A stretch of DNA of 21,336 nt from Glaciecola sp. UBA2563 (lineage in GTDB: Bacteria > Pseudomonadota > Gammaproteobacteria > Enterobacterales > Alteromonadaceae). The stretch covers positions 1-21,336 of the forward strand of contig DDLV01000123.1 in NCBI GenBank assembly GCA_002340325.1. The letters are read 5' to 3'. The notes beneath the pieces are model-generated. The model was not told the DNA's origin. It worked only from the letters and a program-made list of their open reading frames with translations, and searched no databases. Below are positions 5,415-12,479 of this stretch, piece after piece. Position 1 is the stretch's first letter. Every line of letters starts with the position of its first letter. Both the position numbers and the translations under genes were made by a program.

Positions 5415-6284
5415 ATGAAAAATCCATTTATGTGGGCTGATTTATCAACGTTTGACGTTGCAGTTGCAAAAGCGTTTTATCAAAAATGTTTCGACTGGGA
5501 TTATCAGTCTTTGGAAGATGGCTATGAGCTTTGCAATGCACAGCATAGTGTTGCCGGGTTATATGCAATGCCAGATAAATTCAAAGCCATGAATATGCCA
5601 TCTTTTTGGATGTCTTATATTCATGTAGAGGATATAAATAAGGTTGTTGCAGCTGCACAACGCAATGGTGGTAAGGTAGAGCTGCCCCCCCAGCCAGGAC
5701 CTGGTGGCGGAACAATCGCGTTGATCCGCGATCCTGCTGGTGCAGGTTTTACATGTTTTGAGGGCGAAGCTACTGAAACTAATCGACATGTCATCGGAAG
5801 CGTAGTGTGGAACGAATTACATGTGTCAAATCTTCAGCTAGTGAAGTCCTTTTATGAAAACGTATTTCATTGGTCAATCAAGCCAACTCCCGTCGCTAAC
5901 CGTTTTGAAATTTTTGAACAATCTGAGACACCTAGCACAGAGCAACATCTTGTTGCGGGTATTCAGGTAACGAGCAATGAAATTAAAGGAGATAAAGAGT
6001 ACTGGGGCGTGTATTTTTTGGTTAACGATCTGCAAAAAAGCGCAATTACAATTGAAAAAGCTGGCGGCAATATTGTCGCAGAGCAGCCATTAGGGGAACG
6101 GCAGTCAATCCTAGCGTATGACTCACAAGGCGCTGCTTTTTATATCGTTGAATCCGTCAACAGCGATAGTCAAAAGGTGAATAGTTCCAACACTTCATTT
6201 CAAACAACATTAAAGTGGGTATTGCTGGGTAGCTATGGTTTAATCATGTTAGTCGTCTTAATTTGGCTGCTTTTAGTCATCTGA
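5415..6284 (+). CDS. Double VOC (glyoxalase-like) protein with C-terminal membrane helix
   Basis: The 289-aa protein has two tandem VOC/glyoxalase modules. The first is residues about 4-118 (PFMWADLSTFDVAVAKAFYQ, PSFWMSYIHVEDINKVVAAA, GGTIALIRDPAGAGFTCFEG). The second is residues about 128-255 (GSVVWNELHVSNLQLVKSFY, EYWGVYFLVNDLQKSAITIE, QGAAFYIVE). This is the layout of two-module VOC proteins such as the CFP30B-like group. After a polar linker rich in Ser/Asn, residues about 265-289 form a strongly hydrophobic helix (WVLLGSYGLIMLVVLIWLLL) at the very C-terminus, so the protein is predicted to be tail-anchored in the inner membrane with the barrels in the cytoplasm. That tail is not usual for VOC proteins. 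Substrate unknown. The gene starts 4 bp after the MmcQ/YjbR stop. Confidence 0.88.
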   Translation: MKNPFMWADLSTFDVAVAKAFYQKCFDWDYQSLEDGYELCNAQHSVAGLYAMPDKFKAMNMPSFWMSYIHVEDINKVVAAAQRNGGKVELPPQPGPGGGTIALIRDPAGAGFTCFEGEATETNRHVIGSVVWNELHVSNLQLVKSFYENVFHWSIKPTPVANRFEIFEQSETPSTEQHLVAGIQVTSNEIKGDKEYWGVYFLVNDLQKSAITIEKAGGNIVAEQPLGERQSILAYDSQGAAFYIVESVNSDSQKVNSSNTSFQTTLKWVLLGSYGLIMLVVLIWLLLVI

Positions 6285-6345
6285 CATGAAGTATCAATTC
6301 TTATCGAACATTCGAATGAAGCAATGAGCATCACGAGATTATTAC

Positions 6346-6753
6346 ATGCCAAAGTCCGTTAAACAAAAAATTGCAAGCATCGCGCTTTTAGTTAATGCCT
6401 ATGATGAGGCCATTGCATTTTACACACAAAAACTAAAGTTTACGTTACTTGATGATGTCGATTTGGGGGAGGGTAAACGATGGGTACAAGTTATACCGCC
6501 AAACTCAAATGGCACAGCATTGTTGCTTATGAGGGCGGAAACAGATGAACAAAGAAAAGCCGTTGGAAACCAATCAGGAGGTGCTGTACTGCTGATCATG
6601 CAGACTGACGACTTCTGGCGCGATTATGAATTAATGAAAACCAATGGCATTCAATTCAACGAAGACCCTAGAGTTGAGGCATATGGTACTGTGGTTATTT
6701 TTGAAGACCTTTATGGCAATAAATGGGATCTTATCCAACCAACGGTTGATTAG
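6346..6753 (+). CDS. VOC-family (glyoxalase/bleomycin-resistance-like) protein
   Basis: The 135-aa single-domain VOC protein contains KIASIALLVNAYDEAIAFYT, QKLKFTLLDD, the strand GKRWVQVIPPN and a C-terminal metal-site region AYGTVVIFEDLYGNKWDLIQ, in which Glu of 'FEDLYGN.WDL' is the usual last metal ligand. The beta-alpha-beta-beta-beta pattern occurs twice, as expected. Members include glyoxalase I and fosfomycin or bleomycin resistance proteins; nothing here indicates which substrate is used. The start is ATG at 6346 with a weak GAG-type ribosome site. It is 61 bp downstream of the double VOC gene. Confidence 0.85.
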   Translation: MPKSVKQKIASIALLVNAYDEAIAFYTQKLKFTLLDDVDLGEGKRWVQVIPPNSNGTALLLMRAETDEQRKAVGNQSGGAVLLIMQTDDFWRDYELMKTNGIQFNEDPRVEAYGTVVIFEDLYGNKWDLIQPTVD

Positions 6754-6908
6754 GGCGCTTTCTAACAGTCCTCTTCCTTTGTGTTCTTACCGATCTTTTC
6801 ATACGAAATTAGTCAAAGATAGTTAGTTTCCAAAACAACCCGCGTAAATTTCTGTTGGATAATGACACGCAAAGCGATATATTCTCGCCCCATAAAAGAG
6901 GTAGTTTT

Positions 6909-7238
6909 ATGACATATTTTTTACTTGCGCTTGCAGTTATTACTGAAGTTTGCGCAACACTCCTGCTAAAGGCTTCAAATGGTTTAGAAAAATGGGAGTT
7001 CGGCATCGCTTCGATCGCGTTCTATTGCATCTCCGGGATAAACTTCGCCTATGTTCTAAAGTCAATGAATGTAGGGTTGGCTTATGCAATTTGGTCGGGA
7101 GTTGGTATTGCATTAGTTTGTATCGCATCTGTATTAATTTGGCAGCAAAAAATCGACGGCTTCGCACTTTCTGGCGTTGTGTTGATATTCATCGGTACGC
7201 TTTTGATTACAGTCAAATCTAGCGTCGCAATTCAGTAA
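6909..7238 (+). CDS. SMR-family multidrug efflux transporter (EmrE/QacE-like)
   Basis: The 109-aa protein has four transmembrane helices, the size and layout of small multidrug resistance proteins, which work as dimers exchanging protons for lipophilic cations. Helix 1 carries the essential acidic residue Glu13 in LALAVITEVCATLLLKAS, equivalent to EmrE Glu14. Helix 3 has VGLAYAIWSGVGIALV with Tyr59, Trp62 and Gly64, matching the EmrE substrate and dimer motif. The start is ATG at 6909, chosen because a clear Shine-Dalgarno AGAGGTAG precedes it; a longer frame from 6855 would add 18 residues that do not belong to the family. It has no SMR partner gene beside it, so a homodimer is likely. Confidence 0.92.
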   Translation: MTYFLLALAVITEVCATLLLKASNGLEKWEFGIASIAFYCISGINFAYVLKSMNVGLAYAIWSGVGIALVCIASVLIWQQKIDGFALSGVVLIFIGTLLITVKSSVAIQ

Positions 7239-7290
7239 AGCCTCACAATTTCGGAATTAAAAAAGTTTACGAATCGAATAAGGAAAAGTA

Positions 7291-8190
7291 ATGAAAATAA
7301 CCAGAAAAGGGCATCGATATATCCATGTAGAAACCGGTAAAACACTGGACGCTTGGTTTCCAAATGACGTGGATGAAATTGTTAGATCTTGCCAAGCCGA
7401 AAAATATGGTTTTGTGAGGGGAGAAGCGTTTGAGCTTGAAGTTGACCCTTATAATGATGCGCCTGCGTCCACTGAAGATGCCTATCTTAGACTTCACCTT
7501 TTATCAGAGTGTTCAGCGAAGCCAAATGAGCTTAACCTAGACGGTATTTTTGGCTTATTACCTAACGTTGCGTGGAGCAACGCTGGGCCGGTATTACCCG
7601 CCGACATTAATGCGTTAAGAGCAAAAGTGGCGCAAGAGAATTTTCACTTGCAGGTAACATCAATCGATAAATTCCCGCGCATGACAGATTATGTTGTACC
7701 GCAAGGGGTTCGTATTGGTGATGCTGATCGCGTCAGATTAGGTGCACATTTATCATCGGGCACAACGGTTATGCATGAGGGGTTCGTTAATTTTAATGCG
7801 GGTACACTTGGTAACTCAATGGTGGAAGGGCGGGTTACTCCAGGGGTAATTGTCGGAGAGAATTCAGATATCGGTGCAGGCTCTTCAATCATGGGAACAC
7901 TTTCTGGCGGCGGCAAGCAAATTAACTCAGTCGGTGAAAATGCTTTGCTTGGCGCAAATGCAGGCATTGGCATATCGCTGGGTGATGAATCTATTGTTGA
8001 AGCAGGGCTCTATGTCACGGCAGGTACAAAGGTGAAAACGCCTGATGGTGAAATAGTGTCGGCAAAACAGCTATCTGGCCAGCCTAACTTGCTGTTTCGA
8101 CGCAATAGCCAAACGGGTGTCGTTGAAGTATTACCCACTAAATCCTCTGTTTGGGGTGGTTTAAATTCTTCGCTTCATTCAAATGACTAA
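7291..8190 (+). CDS. dapD: 2,3,4,5-tetrahydropyridine-2,6-dicarboxylate N-succinyltransferase
   Basis: The 299-aa protein matches the DapD class known from Pseudomonas aeruginosa and actinobacteria, not the shorter 274-aa E. coli class. It carries GVRIGDADRVRLGAHLSSGT, VMHEGFVNFNAGTLGNSMVE, IGAGSSIMGTLSGGGKQINS, LLGANAGIGISLGDESIVEA and LYVTAGTKV, a left-handed beta-helix of hexapeptide repeats (about residues 135-250), and a C-terminal SGQPNLLFRRNSQTG. The enzyme transfers succinyl from succinyl-CoA to tetrahydrodipicolinate in the diaminopimelate/lysine pathway and acts as a cytoplasmic trimer. A Shine-Dalgarno AAGGAAAA sits 7 nt before ATG 7291. It stands alone among detoxification-type genes, without other dap genes in the window. 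Confidence 0.9.
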   Translation: MKITRKGHRYIHVETGKTLDAWFPNDVDEIVRSCQAEKYGFVRGEAFELEVDPYNDAPASTEDAYLRLHLLSECSAKPNELNLDGIFGLLPNVAWSNAGPVLPADINALRAKVAQENFHLQVTSIDKFPRMTDYVVPQGVRIGDADRVRLGAHLSSGTTVMHEGFVNFNAGTLGNSMVEGRVTPGVIVGENSDIGAGSSIMGTLSGGGKQINSVGENALLGANAGIGISLGDESIVEAGLYVTAGTKVKTPDGEIVSAKQLSGQPNLLFRRNSQTGVVEVLPTKSSVWGGLNSSLHSND

Positions 8191-8200
8191 AATCTGGTTC

Positions 8201-8230
8201 CAACTTACGCTGTGATATTGGCGTAAGTTG
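8201..8230. terminator. Perfect 10-bp inverted repeat after dapD (terminator or operator candidate)
   Basis: CAACTTACGC (8201-8210) and GCGTAAGTTG (8221-8230) are perfect inverted copies around a 10-nt loop, 11 bp after the dapD stop and just before the next gene's ATG at 8237. The sequence after the stem is TCTTG, not a clean T-run, so intrinsic termination is uncertain. As RNA it would also place a hairpin over the ribosome-binding area of the next gene. Confidence 0.5.
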
Positions 8231-8236
8231 TCTTGT

Positions 8237-8725
8237 ATGAAGATTTCCCTCAGAAAAGCAGCGATTGAAGAAAAGGACATCATCATATCGCTGTTTAAAT
8301 ACTACATGTACGAGTTTTCCGATATTTTGAACAGTACATTGCAAGCCGATGGTAGCTATCTTAAAAATACGGCGTTAATCGATCCTTACTGGCGTGAACC
8401 CGATCACACACCTTATTTTATTCTCGTGGATGAAGAAATCGCAGGTTTTGTGTTTATTCGTAAATTTCCCAATGAACAAGGTGTGTTTGACGTGGACCAG
8501 TTTTTTATTTTAAGAAAGTTTAATCGTCAAGGTGTTGGGCGCTCTGCGTTTGCATTGTGCTCAAAAGAGTATCCCGGGAATTGGCTGGTGAGAGTATTGA
8601 AAGAGAATACAAGAGGACTAGCCTTTTGGGAAAATGTCGTTGGTTCAATTACTGATGGCAAGTTTGAACATTCCTATGAACGAGACGAAGGTGTTGAGAT
8701 GCACTTTTTTCGTTTCACGGTTTGA
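8237..8725 (+). CDS. GNAT-family N-acetyltransferase
   Basis: The 162-aa protein has MKISLRKAAIEEKDIIISLF at the N-terminus, a central YFILVDEEIAGFVFIRKFPN strand pair and motif A (VDQFFILRKFNRQGVGRSAF), with the acetyl-CoA pyrophosphate loop R-x-x-G-V-G. GLAFWENVVG represents the usual 'A.xFYEk.GF' C-terminal motif. The acceptor is unknown. A TTG at 8228 in frame would add three residues, but ATG 8237 aligns better with the family. No good Shine-Dalgarno is visible. It is convergent with the NTF2-like gene on the minus strand, 17 bp away. Confidence 0.85.
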   Translation: MKISLRKAAIEEKDIIISLFKYYMYEFSDILNSTLQADGSYLKNTALIDPYWREPDHTPYFILVDEEIAGFVFIRKFPNEQGVFDVDQFFILRKFNRQGVGRSAFALCSKEYPGNWLVRVLKENTRGLAFWENVVGSITDGKFEHSYERDEGVEMHFFRFTV

Positions 8726-8742
8726 TAAACAAACGTATACGC

Positions 8743-9108
8743 TTAGTCCGGCTGCCCTGTTCCAACAAAACCGACTATCTTAGATATCTTATCTGCGGAT
8801 TTTTCAACGAAGTATTGCCCCAATTGTATCTTCTGCTCACCATCAGGTCCGATCCCGCTAAATGCGACGGTAACTCTTGTAAAACGATTTATAGTATCGC
8901 TTTTTACAACGTCTGCTTTCCAACCAGGCGCATTTTCGCTAAACATTCCTACATACTGGCAAAGTGCATCGACGCCTCGAATAGTTTCAGGTGTCCGCGG
9001 GTCATCGTATTCAACCTCCGGCGTGACTGAGTTTGCTATATTCTCGGCTCTTTGTGCGCTATCGCTGATCTCCCAAGCATTAAAGAAATCTGAAATAGGG
9101 TCTGTCAT
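8743..9108 (-). CDS. NTF2-like/SnoaL-like fold protein
   Basis: The 121-aa protein is read from ATG 9108-9106 and starts MTDPISDFFNAWEISDSAQR. VTPEVEYDDPRTPETIRGVD, ALCQYVGMFSENAPGWKADV and a final VAFSGIGPDGEQKIQLGQYF segment give the helix-then-cone pattern of the NTF2/SnoaL-like superfamily (nuclear transport factor 2 fold). Similar proteins are often annotated as isomerases or limonene-epoxide hydrolase-like, but the function here is unknown. An upstream AGGAAG fits a ribosome site, and the longer frame from 9132 lacks one. It is the only minus-strand gene inside the 4.1-13.6 kb run. Confidence 0.8.
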   Translation of the reverse strand: MTDPISDFFNAWEISDSAQRAENIANSVTPEVEYDDPRTPETIRGVDALCQYVGMFSENAPGWKADVVKSDTINRFTRVTVAFSGIGPDGEQKIQLGQYFVEKSADKISKIVGFVGTGQPD

Positions 9109-9188
9109 GTGCTTCCTAATTTTTGTGTGCATCCTAACGCTAACTTAAAGCAGATAGTCTTAAAGCGCAATAACTATGGATTTGAGCG

Positions 9189-9218
9189 TTGTTTTAACTT
9201 ATTGGACTTGCTTATGAT
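9189..9218 (+). promoter_or_regulatory. Possible promoter of the second cupin gene
   Basis: TTGTTT (9189-9194) and TATGAT (9213-9218) are 18 bp apart in the 180-bp gap between the divergent NTF2-like and cupin genes. The -10 is good and the -35 is poor. This is the only candidate I see in the gap. Confidence 0.3.
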
Positions 9219-9288
9219 TTTTGGCGGTCCTACCATGAGACAGAGGTTAACAGACTCTAGGATTATGGAAAACTCGCGGGAGATAGTT

Positions 9289-9630
9289 ATGGAGCTAGCA
9301 AGTATTGAAAATGCAAGGCATTACGTCTGGGGAGATGATTGCGATGGGTGGCATCTTGTTAGTACGCAAAATCTCAGTGTGATTCAGGAACGTGTTCCAT
9401 CTGGTTGTTCAGAAATATGCCACTTACATCAGTTTACCGAGCAATTTTTCTTTGTGTTAAGTGGAATCGCAACAATTGAAACTGAAAAAGGAAAATTCCT
9501 TTTGCAACCGCATCAAGGGCTATATGTTCCGCCAAACACGTTACATCAACTGAAAAATGAGCAGGATGTTGATTTACTCTTCACGGTTACTTCAACACCA
9601 CCCAGCCATGGTGATCGTATCAATCAGTGA
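9289..9630 (+). CDS. Cupin-domain protein
   Basis: The 113-aa protein starts MELASIENARHYVWGDDCDG. Motif 1 EICHLHQFTEQFFFVLSG gives His45, His47 and Glu51, and motif 2 PHQGLYVPPNTLHQLKN gives His86, a full set of cupin metal ligands. The open frame extends upstream to 9109, but the ATG at 9289 is preceded by GGGAG at about 9 nt and gives the usual length; the upstream part has no family resemblance. The product is probably a small cytoplasmic metal-binding sugar- or small-molecule-binding protein. Its TGA (9628-9630) overlaps a possible GTG start of the next acetyltransferase gene. Confidence 0.85.
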   Translation: MELASIENARHYVWGDDCDGWHLVSTQNLSVIQERVPSGCSEICHLHQFTEQFFFVLSGIATIETEKGKFLLQPHQGLYVPPNTLHQLKNEQDVDLLFTVTSTPPSHGDRINQ

Positions 9631-9650
9631 ATGAGAATATACACAGAAAA

Positions 9651-10082
9651 ATGAGAATTGAATTAGTAACGTCACAAGAGGACATAGTTGAGGCGGCAAA
9701 AGTATTGCTGCAGCTTCGGCCGCAATACACACTTGATTCGTTGGTCGTTCAGATGAAGAAACAGCAAGCAATGGGGTATCACATTGTTTGTGCGAAAGCA
9801 GAAGACAAAATCGCGGGCGTCGCAGGCTTTGTGATAAGTGAAAAACTTGCGTGGAAAAAACACATATACGTTGATGATCTTGTGACAAATGAACAACAGC
9901 GAAGCACTGGCGTAGGCACTGCGTTAATTGAATGGTTGAAAGCCTATGGCATCGACAACGGTTGCGAGCAGCTTCATTTGGATTCAAGCGTAGTGAAACA
10001 TGCTGCACATCGATTTTATTTGCAAAATGGCTTTCACATATCAAGCCATCATTTTTCAATTGTCGAATTGGGAGAAACATGA
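9651..10082 (+). CDS. GNAT-family N-acetyltransferase
   Basis: The 143-aa protein starts MRIELVTSQEDIVEAAKVLL. Motif A is IYVDDLVTNEQQRSTGVGTA, with the Q-R-S-T-G-V-G-T acetyl-CoA loop, followed by LIEWLKAYGIDNGCEQLHLD and the C-terminal HRFYLQNGFHIS. This is close in type to acetyltransferases that modify small amines or proteins, with unknown acceptor. The start is uncertain: ATG 9651 fits the family; GTG 9627, overlapping the previous stop, would add eight residues. Its TGA overlaps the ATG of the racemase gene by 4 bp (ATGA), so the two are translationally coupled. Confidence 0.85.
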   Translation: MRIELVTSQEDIVEAAKVLLQLRPQYTLDSLVVQMKKQQAMGYHIVCAKAEDKIAGVAGFVISEKLAWKKHIYVDDLVTNEQQRSTGVGTALIEWLKAYGIDNGCEQLHLDSSVVKHAAHRFYLQNGFHISSHHFSIVELGET

Positions 10083-10783
10083 AAACCATCGGTCTTTTAG
10101 GCGGTATGAGCTGGGAGTCAACAGCGAGTTATTACAAAGCGATTAATGAAGGCGTAAAACAACAACTTGGCGGTCTGCATTCCGCAAAAATATGCATGTA
10201 CAGCGTTGATTTTGATGAAATCGAAAAGTTGCAGCACAAAGGACAATGGGATGAAACCGGCATAATTTTGAGTAATGCAGCGCAATCTATCCAGGCAGGA
10301 GGCGCAGACTTTTTATTAATCTGTACAAATACAATGCACAAAGTAGCCGATCAAATCGATGCGTCAATTTCTATTCCGATTCTCCACATAGCAGATGCAA
10401 CAGCTGAAAAATTGACCGCTGACGGCATTAAACGAGTGGGCCTGTTAGGTACAAAATTTACAATGGAACAGGATTTCTATAAAAAGCGAATAACTGATAA
10501 ATATGACATTGAAGTACTTGTGCCGAATGAGCAAGAGCAGGACATCGTGCACGATGTTATCTATAACGAATTGTGTCTAGGAAAGATAAATCCAGAATCG
10601 AAAACGAAGTACCTGACCATTGTTGGTCACTTATTTTCAGCAGGTGCAGAAGCGGTTATTCTGGGTTGTACCGAGATTGCATTGCTGATTCAGCAACAAG
10701 ATACTGATGTGCCTTTGTATGACACAACGGAAATTCATGCGAGTGCCGCGGTTGCGATTGCTACCAATGACACTAAAAATTGA
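10079..10783 (+). CDS. Aspartate/glutamate racemase family protein
   Basis: The 234-aa protein begins MKTIGLLGGMSWESTASYYK, the hallmark N-terminus of the cofactor-independent Asp/Glu racemase family (YgeA-like). The two catalytic cysteines are visible: Cys82 in LLICTNTMHK and Cys197 in AVILGCTEI. It would interconvert L and D forms of an amino acid such as aspartate or glutamate by a two-base mechanism in the cytoplasm. The start is ATG 10079, supported by GGGAG and the 4-bp overlap with the acetyltransferase upstream. A product such as D-glutamate or D-aspartate could link to the dgcN-dgcA genes at 16.7-18.7 kb, but that is inference. Confidence 0.9.
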   Translation: MKTIGLLGGMSWESTASYYKAINEGVKQQLGGLHSAKICMYSVDFDEIEKLQHKGQWDETGIILSNAAQSIQAGGADFLLICTNTMHKVADQIDASISIPILHIADATAEKLTADGIKRVGLLGTKFTMEQDFYKKRITDKYDIEVLVPNEQEQDIVHDVIYNELCLGKINPESKTKYLTIVGHLFSAGAEAVILGCTEIALLIQQQDTDVPLYDTTEIHASAAVAIATNDTKN

Positions 10784-10788
10784 TTTCG

Positions 10789-10809
10789 ACATAATTTGAG
10801 CGATTATGT
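10789..10809. repeat. 7-bp inverted repeat before the GTG of the next gene
   Basis: ACATAAT (10789-10795) and ATTATGT (10803-10809) flank a 7-nt loop and end 3 bp before the GTG at 10813. It has no T-run. It may be an operator or an RNA hairpin at the ribosome site. Confidence 0.4.
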
Positions 10810-10812
10810 AAC

Positions 10813-11235
10813 GTGATTGAATTTTACGTAACGGACAACACCAATGATTTGGATTTCGAGTTTATTCACAATGCCATTTCAAATAGCTACTGGGCCAAAA
10901 ATATACCTAGAGTGACAATGCAAAAGGCGATTGCTAATTCGTTGGTATTTGGCGCTTACAAAAGCGGTGATCAGCAAATTGGATTCGCCCGTGTCGTCAC
11001 GGATAAAGCAACGTTTGCATATTTAGGGGATGTTTTTGTATCTGAAGACTATAGAGGTATTGGTGTAAGTAAGCGTATTATGGAAGCAGTTATTGCCCAT
11101 CCTGATCTGCAAGGCTTACGCCGTTTTATGCTGGCTACGCAAGATGCACATGGTCTGTATGCCACGTTTGGATTCACGCCTGTCGAAAACCCTGAAATCC
11201 TTATGCAGATTTTGACGCCAGACATATATAACTAA
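10813..11235 (+). CDS. GNAT-family N-acetyltransferase
   Basis: The 140-aa protein contains SNSYWAKNIPRVTMQKAIAN, VFGAYKSGDQQIGFARVVTD, FAYLGDVFVSEDYRGIGVSK and RIMEAVIAHPDLQGLRRFML, ending with DAHGLYATFGFTPVENPE. This is the typical pattern of a common GNAT subgroup ('FGLY...DQ.IGFARVVTD...YLxDVFV...RGxG.gk'), with the acetyl-CoA loop R-G-I-G-V-S. The acceptor is unknown. The start is GTG at 10813 (IEFYV); no Shine-Dalgarno is obvious. It is followed by a hairpin and three tandem 8-bp repeats. Confidence 0.88.
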   Translation: MIEFYVTDNTNDLDFEFIHNAISNSYWAKNIPRVTMQKAIANSLVFGAYKSGDQQIGFARVVTDKATFAYLGDVFVSEDYRGIGVSKRIMEAVIAHPDLQGLRRFMLATQDAHGLYATFGFTPVENPEILMQILTPDIYN

Positions 11236-11267
11236 CCTCTCCAAATGGGTTTTGATTTGGTCAGAGG
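11236..11267 (+). terminator. Stem-loop after the GNAT gene (possible terminator)
   Basis: CCTCT-CCAAAT (11236-11246) pairs with ATTTGG-tc-AGAGG (11255-11267), with an 8-nt loop and a 2-nt bulge. It begins right at the stop codon. A T-rich run occurs only after the following 8-bp repeats. Confidence 0.45.
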
Positions 11268-11286
11268 CTTAGAGGCTTAGAGGCTT
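11263..11286 (+). repeat. Three tandem copies of AGAGGCTT
   Basis: Three perfect head-to-tail copies of an 8-mer (11263-11270, 11271-11278, 11279-11286), followed by TTGTG. The first copy shares AGAGG with the 3' arm of the preceding stem-loop, so each copy could in principle pair with the CCTCT arm. Confidence 0.8.
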
Positions 11287-11319
11287 TTGTGTTTAATTTT
11301 TATTTGGTTGTACCGCACA

Positions 11320-11862
11320 ATGTTAACAACGAAAAGATTGCGTCTACGACAATGGACAGAAGACGATTTTGAACCCTTTGCCGACATGTGCAGTGACGAG
11401 GACGTCATGGCGTTTTTCCCAAAATGTCTCAGCAGAGAAGAGAGTTTTGCGATGGGGCGTCGCGTAATGACCTTAATCGACCAACGTGGTTGGGGGTTTT
11501 GGGCGTTGGAGATCCCGGAACAAACGGCGTTTATTGGATTTACGGGTCTGCACATTCCAACAGACAAGATGCCATTTTCACCTTGTGTGGAAATCGGCTG
11601 GCGATTAGCAAAGCCTTATTGGGGAAAAGGCTTCGCAACGGAAGCGGCAACGGCAGCATTAAATTACGCATTTAACACATTGGAATTAAAAGACGTCGTT
11701 TCATTTACAACAGTGAGTAACAAAAGGTCCCAAGCCGTTATGCGTCGACTTGGTATGCGTGATACGCAAAGGAATTTTATGCACCCCGATATTGATTTGT
11801 TGCACCCACAATGTGAACATGTCCTTTACGCCATTAGCCAATCCACTTGGAAAAGTTTGTAA
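11320..11862 (+). CDS. RimJ/RimL-type GNAT acetyltransferase
   Basis: The 180-aa protein starts MLTTKRLRLRQWTEDDFEPF, the diagnostic N-terminus of the RimJ/RimL-like acetyltransferases ('l.TeRLxLR.w...D'). It continues with FGALE-like strands (WGFWALEIPEQTAFIGFTGL), EIGWRLAKPYWGKGFATEAA (acetyl-CoA loop W-G-K-G-F-A) and SFTTVSNKRSQAVMRRLGMR. Such enzymes acetylate protein N-termini or small molecules; the target here is unknown. ATG 11320 is chosen over a frame starting at 11287 because the extra residues lie in the repeat region and do not match the family. Confidence 0.88.
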   Translation: MLTTKRLRLRQWTEDDFEPFADMCSDEDVMAFFPKCLSREESFAMGRRVMTLIDQRGWGFWALEIPEQTAFIGFTGLHIPTDKMPFSPCVEIGWRLAKPYWGKGFATEAATAALNYAFNTLELKDVVSFTTVSNKRSQAVMRRLGMRDTQRNFMHPDIDLLHPQCEHVLYAISQSTWKSL

Positions 11863-11890
11863 AGCAGCATAAATCTTTGTAGGAGTATGG

Positions 11891-12229
11891 ATGAAGATCA
11901 GTAAGCTGAAGGACATTGAAAATTCCTCGGTTTCTCACAATGCAGCAATCAAAAAGAAGGTAATCATTAAAAATGGTGAAATACCGAATATTACCTATTT
12001 TTCGGCAGCAACATTTCCTCCTGGTGAGATTGCTTATTCACATATTCATCAAGATATGACAGAAGTTTTTTTTATCCAGTCGGGCATGGCGGAAATGGTT
12101 ATTGATGGTCAAACGATTGCGTTAGGACCTGGTACCTGCATTACAGTAGAGCCGAATGAACAGCATGAGTTGCGAAATGTCGGCACCACTGATTTAGATA
12201 TTATGTACTTTGGAGTAATTACAAAATAA
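11891..12229 (+). CDS. Cupin-domain protein
   Basis: The 112-aa protein starts MKISKLKDIENSSVSHNAAI. Motif 1, GEIAYSHIHQDMTEVFFIQS with G65, gives His51, His53 and Glu58. Motif 2, GPGTCITVEPNEQHELRNVG, gives His92. This is a complete single cupin barrel with metal ligands; substrate unknown. A good Shine-Dalgarno TAGGAG lies upstream of the ATG. It is the last gene before the palindromic element at 12279-12479. Confidence 0.87.
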   Translation: MKISKLKDIENSSVSHNAAIKKKVIIKNGEIPNITYFSAATFPPGEIAYSHIHQDMTEVFFIQSGMAEMVIDGQTIALGPGTCITVEPNEQHELRNVGTTDLDIMYFGVITK

Positions 12230-12278
12230 AGCGGGTATTAGGAAAAATATCAATTGTTTGATTGCGCATTAATCGATT

Positions 12279-12479
12279 GGCTTTGTTCGCGTTAACTGTT
12301 GTTTTTTTAATTTAATTCGAAGTTACAGTTAATTATAAGGTCTAGAGATTTGAAAGCCTAAAAATCATGGAAGATTTTTTGGAGTGCCCATGGATGGGTT
12401 TACAGCGTCTTTCAAATCTCTAGACCTTATAATTGAATGAGCAATGCAATATAAAACGACAGTTAACGTGAACAAAGCC
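12279..12479. mobile_element. 201-bp MITE-like palindromic element with TSD GATT
   Basis: The outer 21-bp terminal inverted repeats start GGCTTTGTTC (12279-12299) and end GAACAAAGCC (12459-12479), differing at one position. GATT occurs directly outside both ends (12275-12278 and 12480-12483), consistent with a 4-bp target duplication. Inside is a second, perfect 26-bp inverted repeat (12331-12356 and 12409-12434) around a 52-bp loop. That loop contains a small CCCAT/ATGGG hairpin. There is no coding capacity. It resembles a non-autonomous miniature transposable element; the related insertion sequence is not in the window. Confidence 0.75.

Noticed and set aside
6762..6826. CTAAC...GTTAG pair between the VOC and SMR genes as an attC
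   Set aside because: Only 5-bp arms, poor inner pairing (CTTTG/CAAAG) and no complementarity with a cassette start; kept only as a weak hint in the findings.
9109..9288. N-terminal extension of the second cupin gene
   Set aside because: No similarity to cupins, and the ATG at 9289 has a good ribosome site; the segment is better read as the divergent promoter region.
12331..12434. Perfect 26-bp inverted repeat as an intrinsic terminator
   Set aside because: The loop is 52 nt and there is no T-run; it lies inside a larger element with its own terminal repeats.
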